Positions 24,593 to 36,060 of a DNA stretch of 64,000 nt are shown here, in pieces (positions within the stretch are counted from its first letter, which is position 1; each line of letters begins with the position of its first letter). Position numbers and translations under genes: made by a program. Location: NCBI GenBank assembly GCA_029531795.1, contig JAPEIS010000001.1, forward strand, positions 930,001 through 994,000, written 5' to 3'. The stretch is from Sclerotinia nivalis. Lineage: Eukaryota; Ascomycota; Leotiomycetes; Helotiales; Sclerotiniaceae. Under the pieces are notes generated by a model. The model did no database searches. It was not told the DNA's origin and saw nothing but the letters and a program-made list of their open reading frames with translations.

Positions 24593-25712
24593 ATTCCTAG
24601 CTTGAGGATCTTTCACTGGTTTGGAAGATTTACGAAAACTTCATTTTTGCAGTGCTACGTTACAGATACAATATACTGTATCGTAATCATCACTCCGGGC
24701 ATTGAGCCCATTGTCAGCATGGACCTAGCTTTTACTAGAACCAAGAGAAGACGAGACTTTATGAGACATCGAGGATTAATGGATAGCAACATGAGCTACG
24801 AGAACGAGATACGGTGTCAAGAGTTAAGAATCATTGAGATCAACGATAGTACTGCACGAGGAATTATACCAAGATCACAACGAGAAGACGCGAGATGCAT
24901 AGCAAGGATTCAAGATTTTCTTTCTAATTTTACATACTGGATACTCACTGCATTATCATTATCATTCAGCATACCCCATTCCCTTACAACGGCGTTACGG
25001 CACATTAAGAAAGATATATTTGGAATCACGAGGTTATTGAACGGAGGCGGGGGCAAACAATCGGAGAAGAGGAAATACCAACACTAGCACTAGGCGTTCA
25101 GCGGCATTTTGATTTTTTATTACCACATACCATTTGGTCGCTCCGCGTCCAATACTTACTTAACTTTCTATCATTGATGTATATTATTTACCTATTTACC
25201 TTTTGGGGAAGGGGTTTGAAGAAGCTTCCCGGCTTGGATTTCTTGGCATGTTTATTAGTGTTGTATAGGGCTTTTTTGCATATGGGTTGAGCGCTCACGC
25301 TGCTCCCCGATTTAGGATTGGGATGGGATAGGGAATAGGGTTAGGAATGAAAAATGAAAATATCAAAATATGAAAATCAAAATTTAATGTCCTGTTTTAG
25401 ATGTACGTATCGATGTGAGATTTACTTTTGTTTTATTTGTATTGCGTAATCGTGGTCAAGATCGTATATCTACAGCATAACTCTAAGATCGCAGCTATTT
25501 TCCTCTTTCCTCTTTCCTCTTTCCTCTTTTCCCTTTAATACATAATAGCATCTAAGAATCCAATTCTCATACATATATTTCACCCCTCCTCGTGTACTGT
25601 GCCACATACAGTATTTGAACAAAACATCTAGCTAAGAACGAACATGCGGCTTTAATTTACAAACAGACTTCCCAGCTTCGGAAACCCGTCTTATGCTAAT
25701 GAGCAATCCCTC
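24593..25712. other. Intergenic, 3' of the Zn2Cys6 gene
   Basis: Contains the 3' UTR of the transcription factor and AT-rich spacer. A 161-codon frame at 24602-25087 begins with TTG, has no recognisable domain and was not accepted. (CCTCTTT)n tandem copies lie at about 25501-25535. Confidence 0.45.
25501..25535. repeat. (TTTCCTC)n short tandem repeat
   Basis: About five head-to-tail copies of a 7-bp C/T unit, read directly. Confidence 0.75.
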
Positions 25713-26039
25713 ATGCTGAATTCCGGCCCAATTATCCAAGATGGCGGCCTTCAGAGTCAACTTGACGGTAAGCTGTTGTTCTGGGTCATTTCTTGTCATA
25801 TACTGATTTTTCCAATAGAAAGTTTTGGGACCAGAAGAGCAAGACCGTTTCTGGAAATGCGGGCTGGATTGTCTGAAGAGAATGGTTGCTATACGAAGGA
25901 GAAAGTAGCTGCTAGGCAAGATATGATGGAGATGCTAAGGAATCACGAGGAACTTCTTGATGTGTTCAACAGATGGTGGTTAAATGATAATTCGGAGGTT
26001 CGCCTTGTGCCGCGTGGGGATCACAGCGATGAAGTGTAG
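25713..26039 (+). CDS. Uncertain small spliced gene, two competing frames
   Basis: A well-formed 51-nt intron lies at 25768-25818 (GTAAGC donor, CTGAT branch-like, AATAG acceptor). Two frames cross it. Frame 1 starts at 25741 in good context (CCAAGATGGC) and gives 38 residues beginning MAAFRVNLT, continuing KVLGPEEQDRFWKCG and ending in a basic tail, stop 25906-25908. Frame 2 starts at 25713 and gives 91 residues ending at 26039, with the helical-looking stretch ARQDMMEMLRNHEELLDVF. Neither product is recognised. Because the intron is a multiple of three, retention does not break either frame. A real transcript seems more likely than not; which product is made is open. Confidence 0.3.
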   Translation: MLNSGPIIQDGGLQSQLDGKLLFWVISCHILIFPIESFGTRRARPFLEMRAGLSEENGCYTKEKVAARQDMMEMLRNHEELLDVFNRWWLNDNSEVRLVPRGDHSDEV

Positions 26040-27155
26040 GGCTTATTCGCACTTTAACCCTTGGCTATTCGGACTAAAGCTTTGGAGGAGCAACAACCAG
26101 CCTAAAACACAAACAGAGTAGTGCCTATGTATTAACCACATATCCCCGAACATAAGGTGATGATTAAGTGACTGAATAAAACACCAATGTAGAACAATAT
26201 AAGACTGATAATTTGGTGATTATACCGGTTTCATGTTTCCCGCATGAGAAGTCTCTTTGCGCCCAACCAGCCATCCGGCAATGGTACTCGTGTCTAGACC
26301 CAATTTCAAATCTGGCGCACACATCACTAGTAGTAATAGTGGCGCAATGACATCTAAAATGGGATACAGGCGCAATGTACAAAAATCGAGAGGTGACCCT
26401 TGAAAGCAAAAGAAATATTATCCTGACCTTGAAACGTTCAGATAGGCAGTGCCTCCTTCACATGGGAGATTTTCTTCGGTCGCTGTTTGCGCAAAACCAT
26501 GAACACGATGCATACAAAACATACTCATCAGTGGAGCACCAAGAACACTCCTATCCTCGATGACTCAGATGCAGGCACCTGACCGTGCGAAAACTTTCTT
26601 TCCGTCAGGTCCAGGAATCACCTTGAAGGACTTTTCAGAAATCAATTTTACAAATCCACGGCTTCGTGAGAAAGTGTCAGACCGCTGAGGATAATACTCA
26701 CTTTCAGACGATTGCGGAACTACATTTTGGTAGGTAGTTATAAGCCTAATTCTTCTAGCCACCATGTAGGACAAACAACTTCTCCTGCAACAACAAATAT
26801 CTAACGTGGATAAATAGAACAATGAGGGGGCACAAATCCTTAGAAAAGCATTAGTTGATCCTTGAAACTTGAAACTTGACATTGTACTCTTAGGCTTAAT
26901 GATGATTGATGCTTTAATGAACTAATAATATCAGGGTGAAAAGGAGGTTTATCGCTTACTACCATCAACTCAGTCCCTCGTATTCACTTGAATAGGATCT
27001 CCCATAGAATTATTACTTGTTCCAGCATATGGTGCCTACTAACTTCCCAATCAGATTTTCTTTTAAGAAAGATAATCGTAATTCGAATACATAGATAAGT
27101 ATCATCAAACAGATCATCACTCAACAATACATCATGAAGCAAGAGAACCCCATTT
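26040..27155. other. Intergenic, no gene recognised
   Basis: Mixed sequence with short frames on both strands, none with recognisable domains, ending in the 3' flank of the minus-strand MFS gene. Confidence 0.4.
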
Positions 27156-28839
27156 TTAAGGCTTCCACTTGAATCCCGGATGTCTCCAATCCAGATCCTG
27201 AATCTGTTTCTGAGTCAAACCATCCAACTCGGCATCCACATCTCTCTTTTCCCTCTTCTTATTATCCATTTTCATCCACAAAAGCAACGCAATCGACAAA
27301 AAGAAGATCGTCGTTCCAGTAGCTAAATTAAGTCCATTCCCAGTATGATAATCAGGTGCATCTGTGGGCAAAAATGACCATGTGGATATGAGACCTCCAA
27401 TATTTCCCATCATAACATTGGTACCAATGGCACTCGAGCGGGCGGTGTCCGAGACGACGTTTGCTGCGACTTGAGCATTGGATAGAGCGCCGAATGAGAA
27501 GGCTCCGCTGGCTATGAGGAACGTGGCTCCATAGCGGGTTTGAGCATCTGTGCTGGCGAGGAACATGATGTAGCCGCACATCATTAGGGGAGCGCTCATG
27601 ATGAAGAAGACATTACGTCGGTCGAAACGCCAGCTGAGGAAAGGGATAAGAACTGTAAAGAATGCACCGACGATGTAAGGAGGGACAGTATGGAGTTGCT
27701 GGGAGACGACGGTTGCTTTCGGATAGATAGTCCTCACAATGGTGGGAGTAAAGAAAGCAAGACCTTGGACGGTAATGTTGTTTAGGAGAAAAATAAAGGA
27801 CGTAGCGATAGTTACTGGACTGAAGATACCACGGAGGATCTTCTTGGAGTCGAATGCATCTAGGACTTCAGTAGCTCCAACTCGCTCGGATTTGACACGC
27901 GCGATAGCGAGATCTTTTTCTTCTTGCGTGAGCCATTTTGCGGTTGCCGGACGATCGGTAAGGGTTAAGAAGGCGATAAGTGAGAGACAACAGGTAATGA
28001 TACCTTCGATAGCGAATATCATCCGCCATGTGTGGAGCGTACCAAAGCCTGGTAGTTTCAGAATTCCCGAGGCGAGCAAGCCTCCAAAGACACCGGCCAA
28101 CGGAGCCATGACAATATATAACGATAGACGAAACGCCAATTCGGATCGCCGATACCAACGAGAAAGATAGTATGCAATACCTGGCATCATACCGGCCTCA
28201 AAAACACCTAGGAGAAAACGAACGCCCGAGATGGCGTGGATGTTGTGCACAAATGCCGTGGCAATTGAGCAAATTCCAAACGCCAACGAAGTTGCGGGAA
28301 TAAACCAGCCTGGACCTATCCATTTGCAGGCCATATTTGCAGGGATTTCGAAGATGATGTATGAGATGTAGAAGACCGATAGAACTTTGTTGTAATCATA
28401 CCCCACTAATTTGAGATCTTTTTCGAGCCCCGCAAGTTTGGCATTGCCTAAAAACATTAATATTACTATCGTCCGGTGTGAAAAGGAGTGCTTTTGCTGA
28501 GGACTCACCAATATTTGCCCGGTCGATGAAACAAAAGAGATACAATAATGCCACAGTAGGGACGATCATTAAATCAATCTTCAATCTTAGCTTTCTTTCC
28601 GCGATAGGGTCAAATGTTACAAGCGACTGGCCTCGCCTAGAAATTCAATAAGCAACCGACTAATATGGGGTGATATCTCCAACTACTGACCTATCAGTCG
28701 CTTCATGACCTCTCTCTGCAATCGCACGGGCGCCCTTATTGAGATGATCCACATGCTCTTCGTGATCAACACCAGATTTCTCATCCCGAGGCTCAAAACC
28801 AATCGTTCTCTCCTCAGCATTAATGATTTGAGGTCCCAT
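27156..28839 (-). CDS. MFS transporter, Dal5/TNA1-like anion:cation symporter family
   Basis: Minus-strand exons are 28839-28691, 28636-28509 and 28447-27156. Introns of 54 and 61 nt have GTCAGT/TCTAG and GTGAGT/TTTAG borders, giving 522 residues. The N-terminus (~60 residues) is hydrophilic and cytosolic. About 12 membrane spans follow, starting LMIVPTVALLYLFCFIDRANIGN, with the family's DRANIGNA signature at the exon 2/3 junction. Later landmarks are FEIPANMACKWIGPGWFIP, GVFEAGMMPGIAYYLSRWY and WRMIFAIEGI, plus the central loop TDRPATAKWLTQEEKDLA typical of this family. The C-terminal tail ends DWRHPGFKWKP. Members import organic anions such as nicotinate, allantoate, pantothenate or tartrate at the plasma membrane; the substrate here is unknown. 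The ATG at 28839 was chosen over an upstream in-frame Met (28917) because family N-termini start close to it; the longer form is possible. Confidence 0.88.
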
Positions 28840-30321
28840 TATGCAAAATGAGACGAGGTCTTGTATTTGAATTGATGAAAGAAAATCCACTGGTGAAATG
28901 GACAATGAAGTGAACAATTCATATTCATTGACGAGGATGTTGGATAATTTATATACCAGGCTCAGACGCTCCCATTTCCCGATGGAAGTCTGGATGTGAA
29001 ATCACCAGAATAACCTGGGGAAGCGAAAGTGCGGGGTTTACATCACGCTAAAATTTGGATTTTGGGGTGCCAAGTGTAACACTCCACCTTTAGTCCACTT
29101 CACATGCTGCAACCCCACAAACTAGACATCGCATACTCGGTTTTTGGGAGCTTTCCGCCTTGATAGAGCGTGTGGAATGGGTATCATTTACTATCTAGCC
29201 GTGTGGGCGTCGCTTATAATTTCCTTGGCTAGTCAGAATCGGTCAGTCAATACGAAAGCGGGAAGTCACCATGACTTATGTAGATGTAGTTAGTACAGAC
29301 TACTGAACCGTCTACTTGTCAAAGTTGAGGTTTGAAAAGGCATTACCAAGTATGCTAAAGTTTGATTAAACTGCCGTTCATCATTGCCAGAGTTAGAGGT
29401 GGAGGTAAAGTAATGACGCTAAGGTACAGAGAGATATTAGAGGTCGCCGTCGCCAAGTATGGATACATGCAGGCATTGTCAATTTGCGTGAAAAAAAAGC
29501 CATGCCGCGCGTGACTGTTTGCCAAATTGTGGGGACAGGACTTCTTGGCCTTTTCGCGGGGACTGTATGATATGGGTAGCTAATCTTTTTTTGACTGCCC
29601 TTTGATCCGGGACTCCTAGTGTATGTAGGTGAAGTAGAAGTCCGAATTGAAGTAAGTGTTCATGTCTGAGCGACCTTCGAGGTGAGTATTAGATGTGTAT
29701 TCACAGCTTTCAGGCTAAGTTGGATATTGAAAACATTTGTGCAAATATGAGTAGATGACATCAAAGATTTTCCATATCATATTTTCCTAATACGCTTTCA
29801 AACAGAGAGATAAATTTGTTAATTGATCCACAATCGACGCGAATATATCATACATGAAATGGTTATCCTTGACTAACTAGTGGACAGAAGCTGGGGTAAA
29901 AAAGAATTCGTCAGTATTTGAGATTACGCTAGGGTTTGCGCCATAATCTATCAACTTTCGATAGATTTGGTTGGATTGTGCATTGCTATGCACTTCATCG
30001 GTGTTTTGTAACTCCAGACTGCAGTACAGATTCGAAGACTTGTAAACCTATGAGTAATGATTTGAGTAGGGTCAGTATACCAACAAAATCAGTAAAGCAA
30101 GTCGAGTTGATGTATCAAACAACTTCAATAGATCTGCGTTGTTGGACTGTCGCCCAGGCTCGTGGAAGCTCTGCTTCCATATCTTTTGTATCTCTCAATA
30201 TGAGCGATTTTTTATGCGCCAGAACCGTCTGATTCCAGCTTACAGACTCCATGCTGCTATAACATGCAATGCGATGCCGTGCTATGCCATGTTCATAAAT
30301 TCCCGAAGACTTCCAAACTTC
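28840..30321. other. Intergenic, MFS promoter side and 3' flank of wax-synthase-like gene
   Basis: No gene is recognised. The part next to 28840 is the MFS upstream region; 29.9-30.3 kb carries short frames only. Nothing resembling an RNA gene was seen. Confidence 0.4.
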
Positions 30322-31983
30322 TCATATAGTAACACCACTCTGCCACCAATGCTCCCCCGTATACCACCCAATCCCTATATGCTCCCAACACCACCACCCA
30401 TAGTCTTTACCAGCAAACCCCAATCCTCTAAATATAGAAATAGGAATAGGTTCATAAAGCCAGATTCCCCCTCGGGCGAAATCATCCGCTAACCACCACC
30501 CAGTCAATAGACCCCATGATAATGCATATACCACATTCGTTGTTTGCCGTATTGGTTTCGGGATCTTCTTGATGTATTGACCAAAAAGAGTGCAAAAGCC
30601 CGTTTGTAGAAATATCCCAAGAGCTTGCAGCATAAAGAATGTAGGTGGACTCCAAGGTTTTGTAGAGGGAATTTGAGATATACTACCACCGGCATGCAGA
30701 GCCCCAGATATACCGAAAGCGAATAACGAAGCGATGAGTTTTGTAGTTGGGGATTTGGGGTTTAGATAATCGTTTGCGATGAGATAATTTGTTGGTGCAG
30801 AAAATATAAGACGGAAAATTTGGTGCCAGGCACCTCCCCAAAGCCCAGCTAGGCCTTTATTAGCTATTACTGAGAAAGAGCCCCAGGTGGTGGGGTAATA
30901 CCATGGTTCGCCTCTGAGACTCATGAATGGGGATGGGCCAAGAAGTAAACATCCTGTGAGAGGGGCAAGAAGAAAGGCCATATCTAAGGAAATAAGGACC
31001 CCAGCTATTGATAACAGCTCGCGATATACACAGCGTATGAGTGGAGACATTGCTGCAACATGTGCAGACATAGCATAGTTGTTGGGGCCAAGCCAAAAAT
31101 ATGAATCATTCATCATGGTAGTTTTAACAACGTCAAGTAAGAAATATCCAATGATGAAACGGGGAACTTGAGCTCGAAGAATTTCAAGCCTTGTGGTAAA
31201 GCGCTTGATTCCCGTCGAGGATGTATCATTCTTAGATGCTTCATCTGCAGGTTCACCCAATTTGGCATAGACGGAAGGGGGAGGCTTTGGTAGGGTGGAA
31301 ATTGTCCAATTCCAGCCAGGTCCACGGAAATTAATGACCAAGTCAGATATCCAGTCAAGTCTCTCCCAGATATTATCTGGGTACGATTGCCAATAATATT
31401 CAAACTCCGTCATCCCATCCGCGTTTGATTGGCCATGGGTTGGTCCTACATCTTTTCCATTTGGGGCCTTTGAGCCAGCCAATTTTTTATTTCCTTCTCC
31501 ATTTATTCTTACACGCGGCCTTAAATCAGATTCTGTACTCTCTGTATATGCTGTAGTTTTTCCCTCGTTATCATGTGTGGCAGGTTTGTATTTCTGATTC
31601 TTCTTTCTCTCAATCCTCTTAGCATCAAATTGCGGCCGCATAAACACAAGCCAAGTCAAACTTGTAGCGATACCATAAGTACTCATCAGGCCTGCCACAA
31701 AACTAATTGCCATATTCGTGCTGCTCGTATGCCAAAGCGTTTTGAGCTGAAACCATGTTATAACAGCCAACACTATCCACCGAGCCTTGTATAATATTGG
31801 TCGATTCGTGTGTCGCACACAGAGGTATATTCCCAACAATATATAGCCATAAAGATGATATGGTAGAACCATAGGTAGGATTGTTCCTTCCGCTACACGA
31901 TTTTCGAAGGTTCGCCGATAGGTGGCTATAACATCTTGTGGACTTAGGGCACCGGCCTGTTTTGCAGTGAAGAAGCTTGTCAT
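30322..31983 (-). CDS. Wax-synthase-domain (MBOAT-type) membrane acyltransferase
   Basis: Single exon, 553 residues, start at 31983-31981. Several hydrophobic spans: HLYGYILLGIYLCV (~43-57), around 68-80, 92-115, 275-290, 310-350 and C-terminal spans beyond 400. A polar Lys/Thr-rich insert lies at ~118-190. Family landmarks are RGPGWNW at ~220-226, the SPFMSLRGEPWYYPTTWG stretch (351-368) and LWGGAWHQIFR at ~381-391, with the presumed catalytic His387. A second conserved His is in GALHAGG. The family includes fungal enzymes that acylate alcohols or secondary metabolites (Tri7-type O-acetyltransferases) at the ER; the substrate here is unknown. It is the last gene before the transposon block and shares its strand with the MFS gene 1.5 kb away. 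No biosynthetic backbone enzyme is present in the window, so a metabolite cluster is not shown. Confidence 0.85.
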   Translation of the reverse strand: MTSFFTAKQAGALSPQDVIATYRRTFENRVAEGTILPMVLPYHLYGYILLGIYLCVRHTNRPILYKARWIVLAVITWFQLKTLWHTSSTNMAISFVAGLMSTYGIATSLTWLVFMRPQFDAKRIERKKNQKYKPATHDNEGKTTAYTESTESDLRPRVRINGEGNKKLAGSKAPNGKDVGPTHGQSNADGMTEFEYYWQSYPDNIWERLDWISDLVINFRGPGWNWTISTLPKPPPSVYAKLGEPADEASKNDTSSTGIKRFTTRLEILRAQVPRFIIGYFLLDVVKTTMMNDSYFWLGPNNYAMSAHVAAMSPLIRCVYRELLSIAGVLISLDMAFLLAPLTGCLLLGPSPFMSLRGEPWYYPTTWGSFSVIANKGLAGLWGGAWHQIFRLIFSAPTNYLIANDYLNPKSPTTKLIASLFAFGISGALHAGGSISQIPSTKPWSPPTFFMLQALGIFLQTGFCTLFGQYIKKIPKPIRQTTNVVYALSWGLLTGWWLADDFARGGIWLYEPIPISIFRGLGFAGKDYGWWCWEHIGIGWYTGEHWWQSGVTI

Positions 31984-32465
31984 TTCCTATCGCCTTACGG
32001 CAGCACAGAGATTGAGGAGAAGAGAAAAAAAAAAAGAACAGGCGCGGAAGTTGTGACTGAACTTCACAGTACCTTGTTTGAGACGAGAAATATTTGACAA
32101 AAGCTGCTAAGTGGCGTAAAACAATTTGACGATGTTTTGTGTGCCGTGAGACACTTCCCCAGATTTCCAGAGTGAAAGATAGGACGGTAACTCCTGAACC
32201 CTCAATTTTTCTATGATCAAAAATTGCGAGGCGAACGACTCAATTGTTTCGTCGAAGATTATACCTTCATACATTTTCCCGCGTCGATGAAGTCACCATG
32301 AAAGAATCAAGGTCGAAAACAAATTACGGGACTGCCTCACCTTGTGTCAAAATTGAATGAGAACTTCATATTTGATGGAAAGTAAAATCCGAGAGCACCA
32401 AGAGCATTGAACGTTGGATTGGTATTAATCTTGAAACATTGCAGTGTCATATTAAAAGGGCAGTT
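31984..32465. other. Promoter side of the wax-synthase-like gene
   Basis: Upstream region of the minus-strand gene, of normal composition, running up to the LINE tail. No gene is seen. Confidence 0.4.
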
Positions 32466-35400
32466 CATGATGATTTGATTTGATTTGATTTGATTTGTTT
32501 ATCGCCATAGGCCGCAGGCCGCACGTGCGTGCACGTGAAACCTTTAGCCACCGATTCCAATTTGGACAAATAGCGCTCATAAGGGTTTTAGGCCTTTGAG
32601 TGGAGTATTAGCTAGCTAGGAGTAGTATATATATATATATAGTTTTTAAAAGTGTTAGAATAGGATTTACATAATTGCTATTGTGAAAAGGGTTGAGCTA
32701 TATAGCTTTGTGTTTTATTTTGTAACCTCCTTCGTCTACTGGATCATTACTTTTGATTTCTCTTCCAATCCCCTCAAACATGTTTTATTGATTAACCTTT
32801 TATATATATCCCCCTTTTTTTTTTTTTTTGAGTATTCTATCTATTCCTACCAATCTTAAAATTATCAATTGCATTTGTCTTAATAATAATAAGGAAAAAT
32901 TTTTTTTTTTTTTATATAACGGCTATATACCGCAGACAAATTTCTGTATAGAATTTGGTAGCCTCTAGCCACTCAGCTAGTCTGGTTATACCAAAAGAGA
33001 AGCTTAGAAACCACGGAATAGCTTCAGAGAGGGGTATTTTTGTAAGTATTTTATACACTTTCCCTTTCTTACAAAAAAACAAATGTAATAAGGTTTTCCT
33101 TTTCCTACAAGAACAATATATAGAAACAATAGTGTGATTAAAACGTTTGTAGTATACTGCAAAATCCCTGTATTATAATCTAATTGCAAGAATGTAATGT
33201 AGTGTAGCTTTTTTTAAAGAAAGCAATATTGTATTATCTATATATATGTAAAATAAGTCTTTGTAGTATGAAGGGCTGATTGTATTCTATAATTGGGTAT
33301 CCGCTTTGTGTATATTGGTTTTCATTATCTTTTTAAGAGATGCTAACATACAAATCGGATTTGGGGGGGAAGATAATGCAATACCTTCTTTTGTTGCTTT
33401 GTCGGCCGCTTCGTTGTTCGGGATATTGAAATACCCGGGGACCCAACGGACTCGAATTCTGCTTAGGGGAATGTATGGGAATTTAGATCTGGTAATCCAG
33501 ATTCGGATTAATATCAAAAAGTCCTCGAAAACCGATTAAAAGGAGTTATTGAAATGAAAACCCAATCTAAAAATCACCTCATAATTATCTAAGAAAATCC
33601 AAAGATCTATAGCGAATCTGATTGATGAAAAGATTAAAGCCTTTATCGCTCCGTTCACTACAATTTTAGCTTCGGTATCAAAAACCTCTACATTGAAGCC
33701 CAATAAAAAAGAATCACAAATTACTTGAATACCAAATTGTATAATAATATAATCGCTTCCAGTAACGCCATCTTTGCTTTCGTTTTTGAAACCATCAGAA
33801 AAAATTTGTATATCATTCCTTGGGATCAATATATAAAAGGCTTTGAAATCCTCAACCGCTTATGTTTTTGATCTATTCTTCAAACCGGCCACTCGTTGTT
33901 CGGCTTCCTTTTTGGATTCCTTATACTTCTATACAAAGAAAACAAACGAGTTAATTCGTTCAGTAATTGATAGGGCCCTAATAAACCTTGTAAATCTTAT
34001 ATCTGATAATCGTTTATTTAGATTTTTAGTTTTGATCATTTTGTTAGCTCTAATTCGTAGAGGATGATAGGGATCCAATCTAATCGTTCTTGTAGCGTAT
34101 AATTGCGATACTAGGTTCAGTTCGATTTTTGAGGATCGGAGTTTGGATTCTTTATACAATACTGTTGCATTGATTGTTCTGAATACTAGGAGAATAGCTT
34201 TTGTATAAGACAATACTACTTTGTTTAATAGATTCAGATGATTGTCTATCTGGTTCGAGATTTTGTAGTTCGGGAAATTGGGTTTGGATTTATTTCGGTT
34301 TGGCTATTATGTCTTTGATGCGAAATAGCATTTTTTCAAAGTACAGACTATAGCTATCCGTTTTGTAAGATAAGGAGGGATCTCGTGATATGTATTGTTG
34401 AGGGATCGTATTATATTAGCTACCTTGAAGACTTTTGTAGTAAGGATTCGGATATAAGGTTTGAAACTCAGTTTTCTATCGAAGTAAACTTCTAGCTATC
34501 GAAGAGGGCCGGGCCTTTCTTCGATTTTCAGATTATTGGTTTATACTAATGGAGTTTCATTTAAAGTGTTATGCTTTTTGTAGAAATGAATCAATTCAGA
34601 CTTTTTAGAATCGAAAGTGATCCCTTCGGACTTCCCTTAATCCAGGGTTTCCTATATATCGGTCTGAAGTGTATTACAGTTTGTCTGTAGGCTATCGAAC
34701 GAAGCTAGTAGAGTAATATCGTCGGTATATCCGAACCTTTTTGAAAGATTACCCATCCAGAAAATAGGGGTAATGTAAAGCATGAACAGAATTGATGAGA
34801 TCGGGGAGTCTTGAGGTAGGCCGTAATTCAATTTGGTTTTTGAATCAATTTCGTTATCCAATTGTATTTGAATAAAGCGATTAGTAGTAAAGGATTGAAT
34901 CCATTTGATTAAATTATTCGATCAATTTTGTTCTCTAAGTTGGTTAATCAACCGGCTAGGGAGGATTGCGTCGAAAGCGCCTTTTAGATCCATTGAAGAG
35001 TGTAATAAGAGAGTATCGAACTGTTGGTTTGCGAATACTTTGTATTTCAAAGTTAGCTATAATATTTTTTTTGCTATAAGCCTTTCTAGGCCCTTTCCAA
35101 GGACCGAAAGTAGTGCGATAGAGCGATATGATCTTGGGTTTGTATGATCGGCTTTATTAGACTTTGGAATGATTGCAATTGTAGTAAAACGGAAGCACTC
35201 TGGGTGATAGCCTAACTCAAGGCAATTTTGAAAGAAAAACAAGATTAGATCTTTGATCAAAGGCTAAGCGGTTTGGATAATCCTTATAGGGATCTCGTCT
35301 ATACCTAAAGCTGTATTATCTACTTTCAAAATGATTATTTCAAGGTTTTGTATATCAATATTTGGGAAAGGGATAATACAGAATGAGCTAATCGGAATTC

Positions 35401-36060
35401 CGAAAGGGATATTGTCGATCTCGATTGAATTCGTTAATAAGTTCTTAACAAAAACCTTTCGTTTCTCTTCGATAGTATTTGTTATTCTAGGATCTATGGG
35501 ATCTACTAATGGAGGGGACCGGAAGACGCTTATAGTCTGGTGCTATTTAGTCATCCGGAAGATATCATTTATATCTTCGACCTTATTAATTTTTGAAGAA
35601 TAAAAGGATTGTTTTGTTTTCCTAATCGATTTCCGATAAGTTCGTTTAGCTTCTGATATCTTCGTAATTCTGTATATTCGTGCAGCCTTATTGCAATCCT
35701 TGCTCTATTATAGTTGTCGAAGTAAGCTATTCGTAGTTCTTTTTGCTAAATCTTCGTAAGCATTTCTGAGGGATTGTATAAGGTTCAGAGCTAGTGCGTC
35801 TAGATCGTTGGTAGAGAATGAATTAGCAGGGATATCGAGATTGTACAAATCTGTAGCTAATAGTTCTGTGAAGAGTTTGTCGTTCAATGAGTTTAACCGT
35901 AACTTCGGAATAGGCTTTATACCATGGCAATTCCAATATAGGAGGGTCTTCAGAGTTTTGTGGTCCGAAGTGCAATCCAGGTGTTCAGCTATGGCAGGTA
36001 TAATATTATATTTGCAAATCTATATATTTTTAACAAAACCAGTGAGACTACAACTATAAG
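32466..36060 (-). mobile_element. Decayed Tad-like LINE retrotransposon, 5' truncated
   Basis: Minus-strand order, 5' to 3': the tail of an endonuclease domain (CTSDH motif at ~35970), a linker (35.8-35.3 kb), reverse transcriptase (FTTIAIIPKSNKADHTNPRSYRS at ~35.2 kb; YGLPQDSPISSILF and FGYTDDI at ~34.8 kb), then RNase H (FSDGFKNESKDG at ~33.8 kb; VRWVPGYFNIPNNEAADKA at ~33.4 kb). It ends at the low-coordinate side in a (TGATT)n simple repeat, read as the LINE 3' tail. Many in-frame stops and substitutions of the G-to-A/C-to-T type, including in the RT motifs, mark RIP-type decay. The 5' boundary near 36060 is where AT-rich decayed sequence gives way to normal composition; no target-site duplication was identified. 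Confidence 0.8.
32471..32495 (+). repeat. (TGATT)5 LINE 3' tail repeat
   Basis: Five exact TGATT copies at the boundary between genic DNA and the LINE, followed by a GC-rich stretch with CACGTGCGTGCACGTG. Position and orientation fit the 3' end of a minus-strand LINE. Confidence 0.7.

Noticed and set aside
24602..25087. 161-codon frame downstream of the Zn2Cys6 gene
   Set aside because: Begins with TTG, lies in the presumed 3' UTR and has no recognisable domain.
30322..31983. Secondary-metabolite cluster around the wax-synthase-like and MFS genes
   Set aside because: No polyketide synthase, NRPS, terpene cyclase or tailoring oxidase is present in the window; the pair is 1.5 kb apart and may be unrelated.
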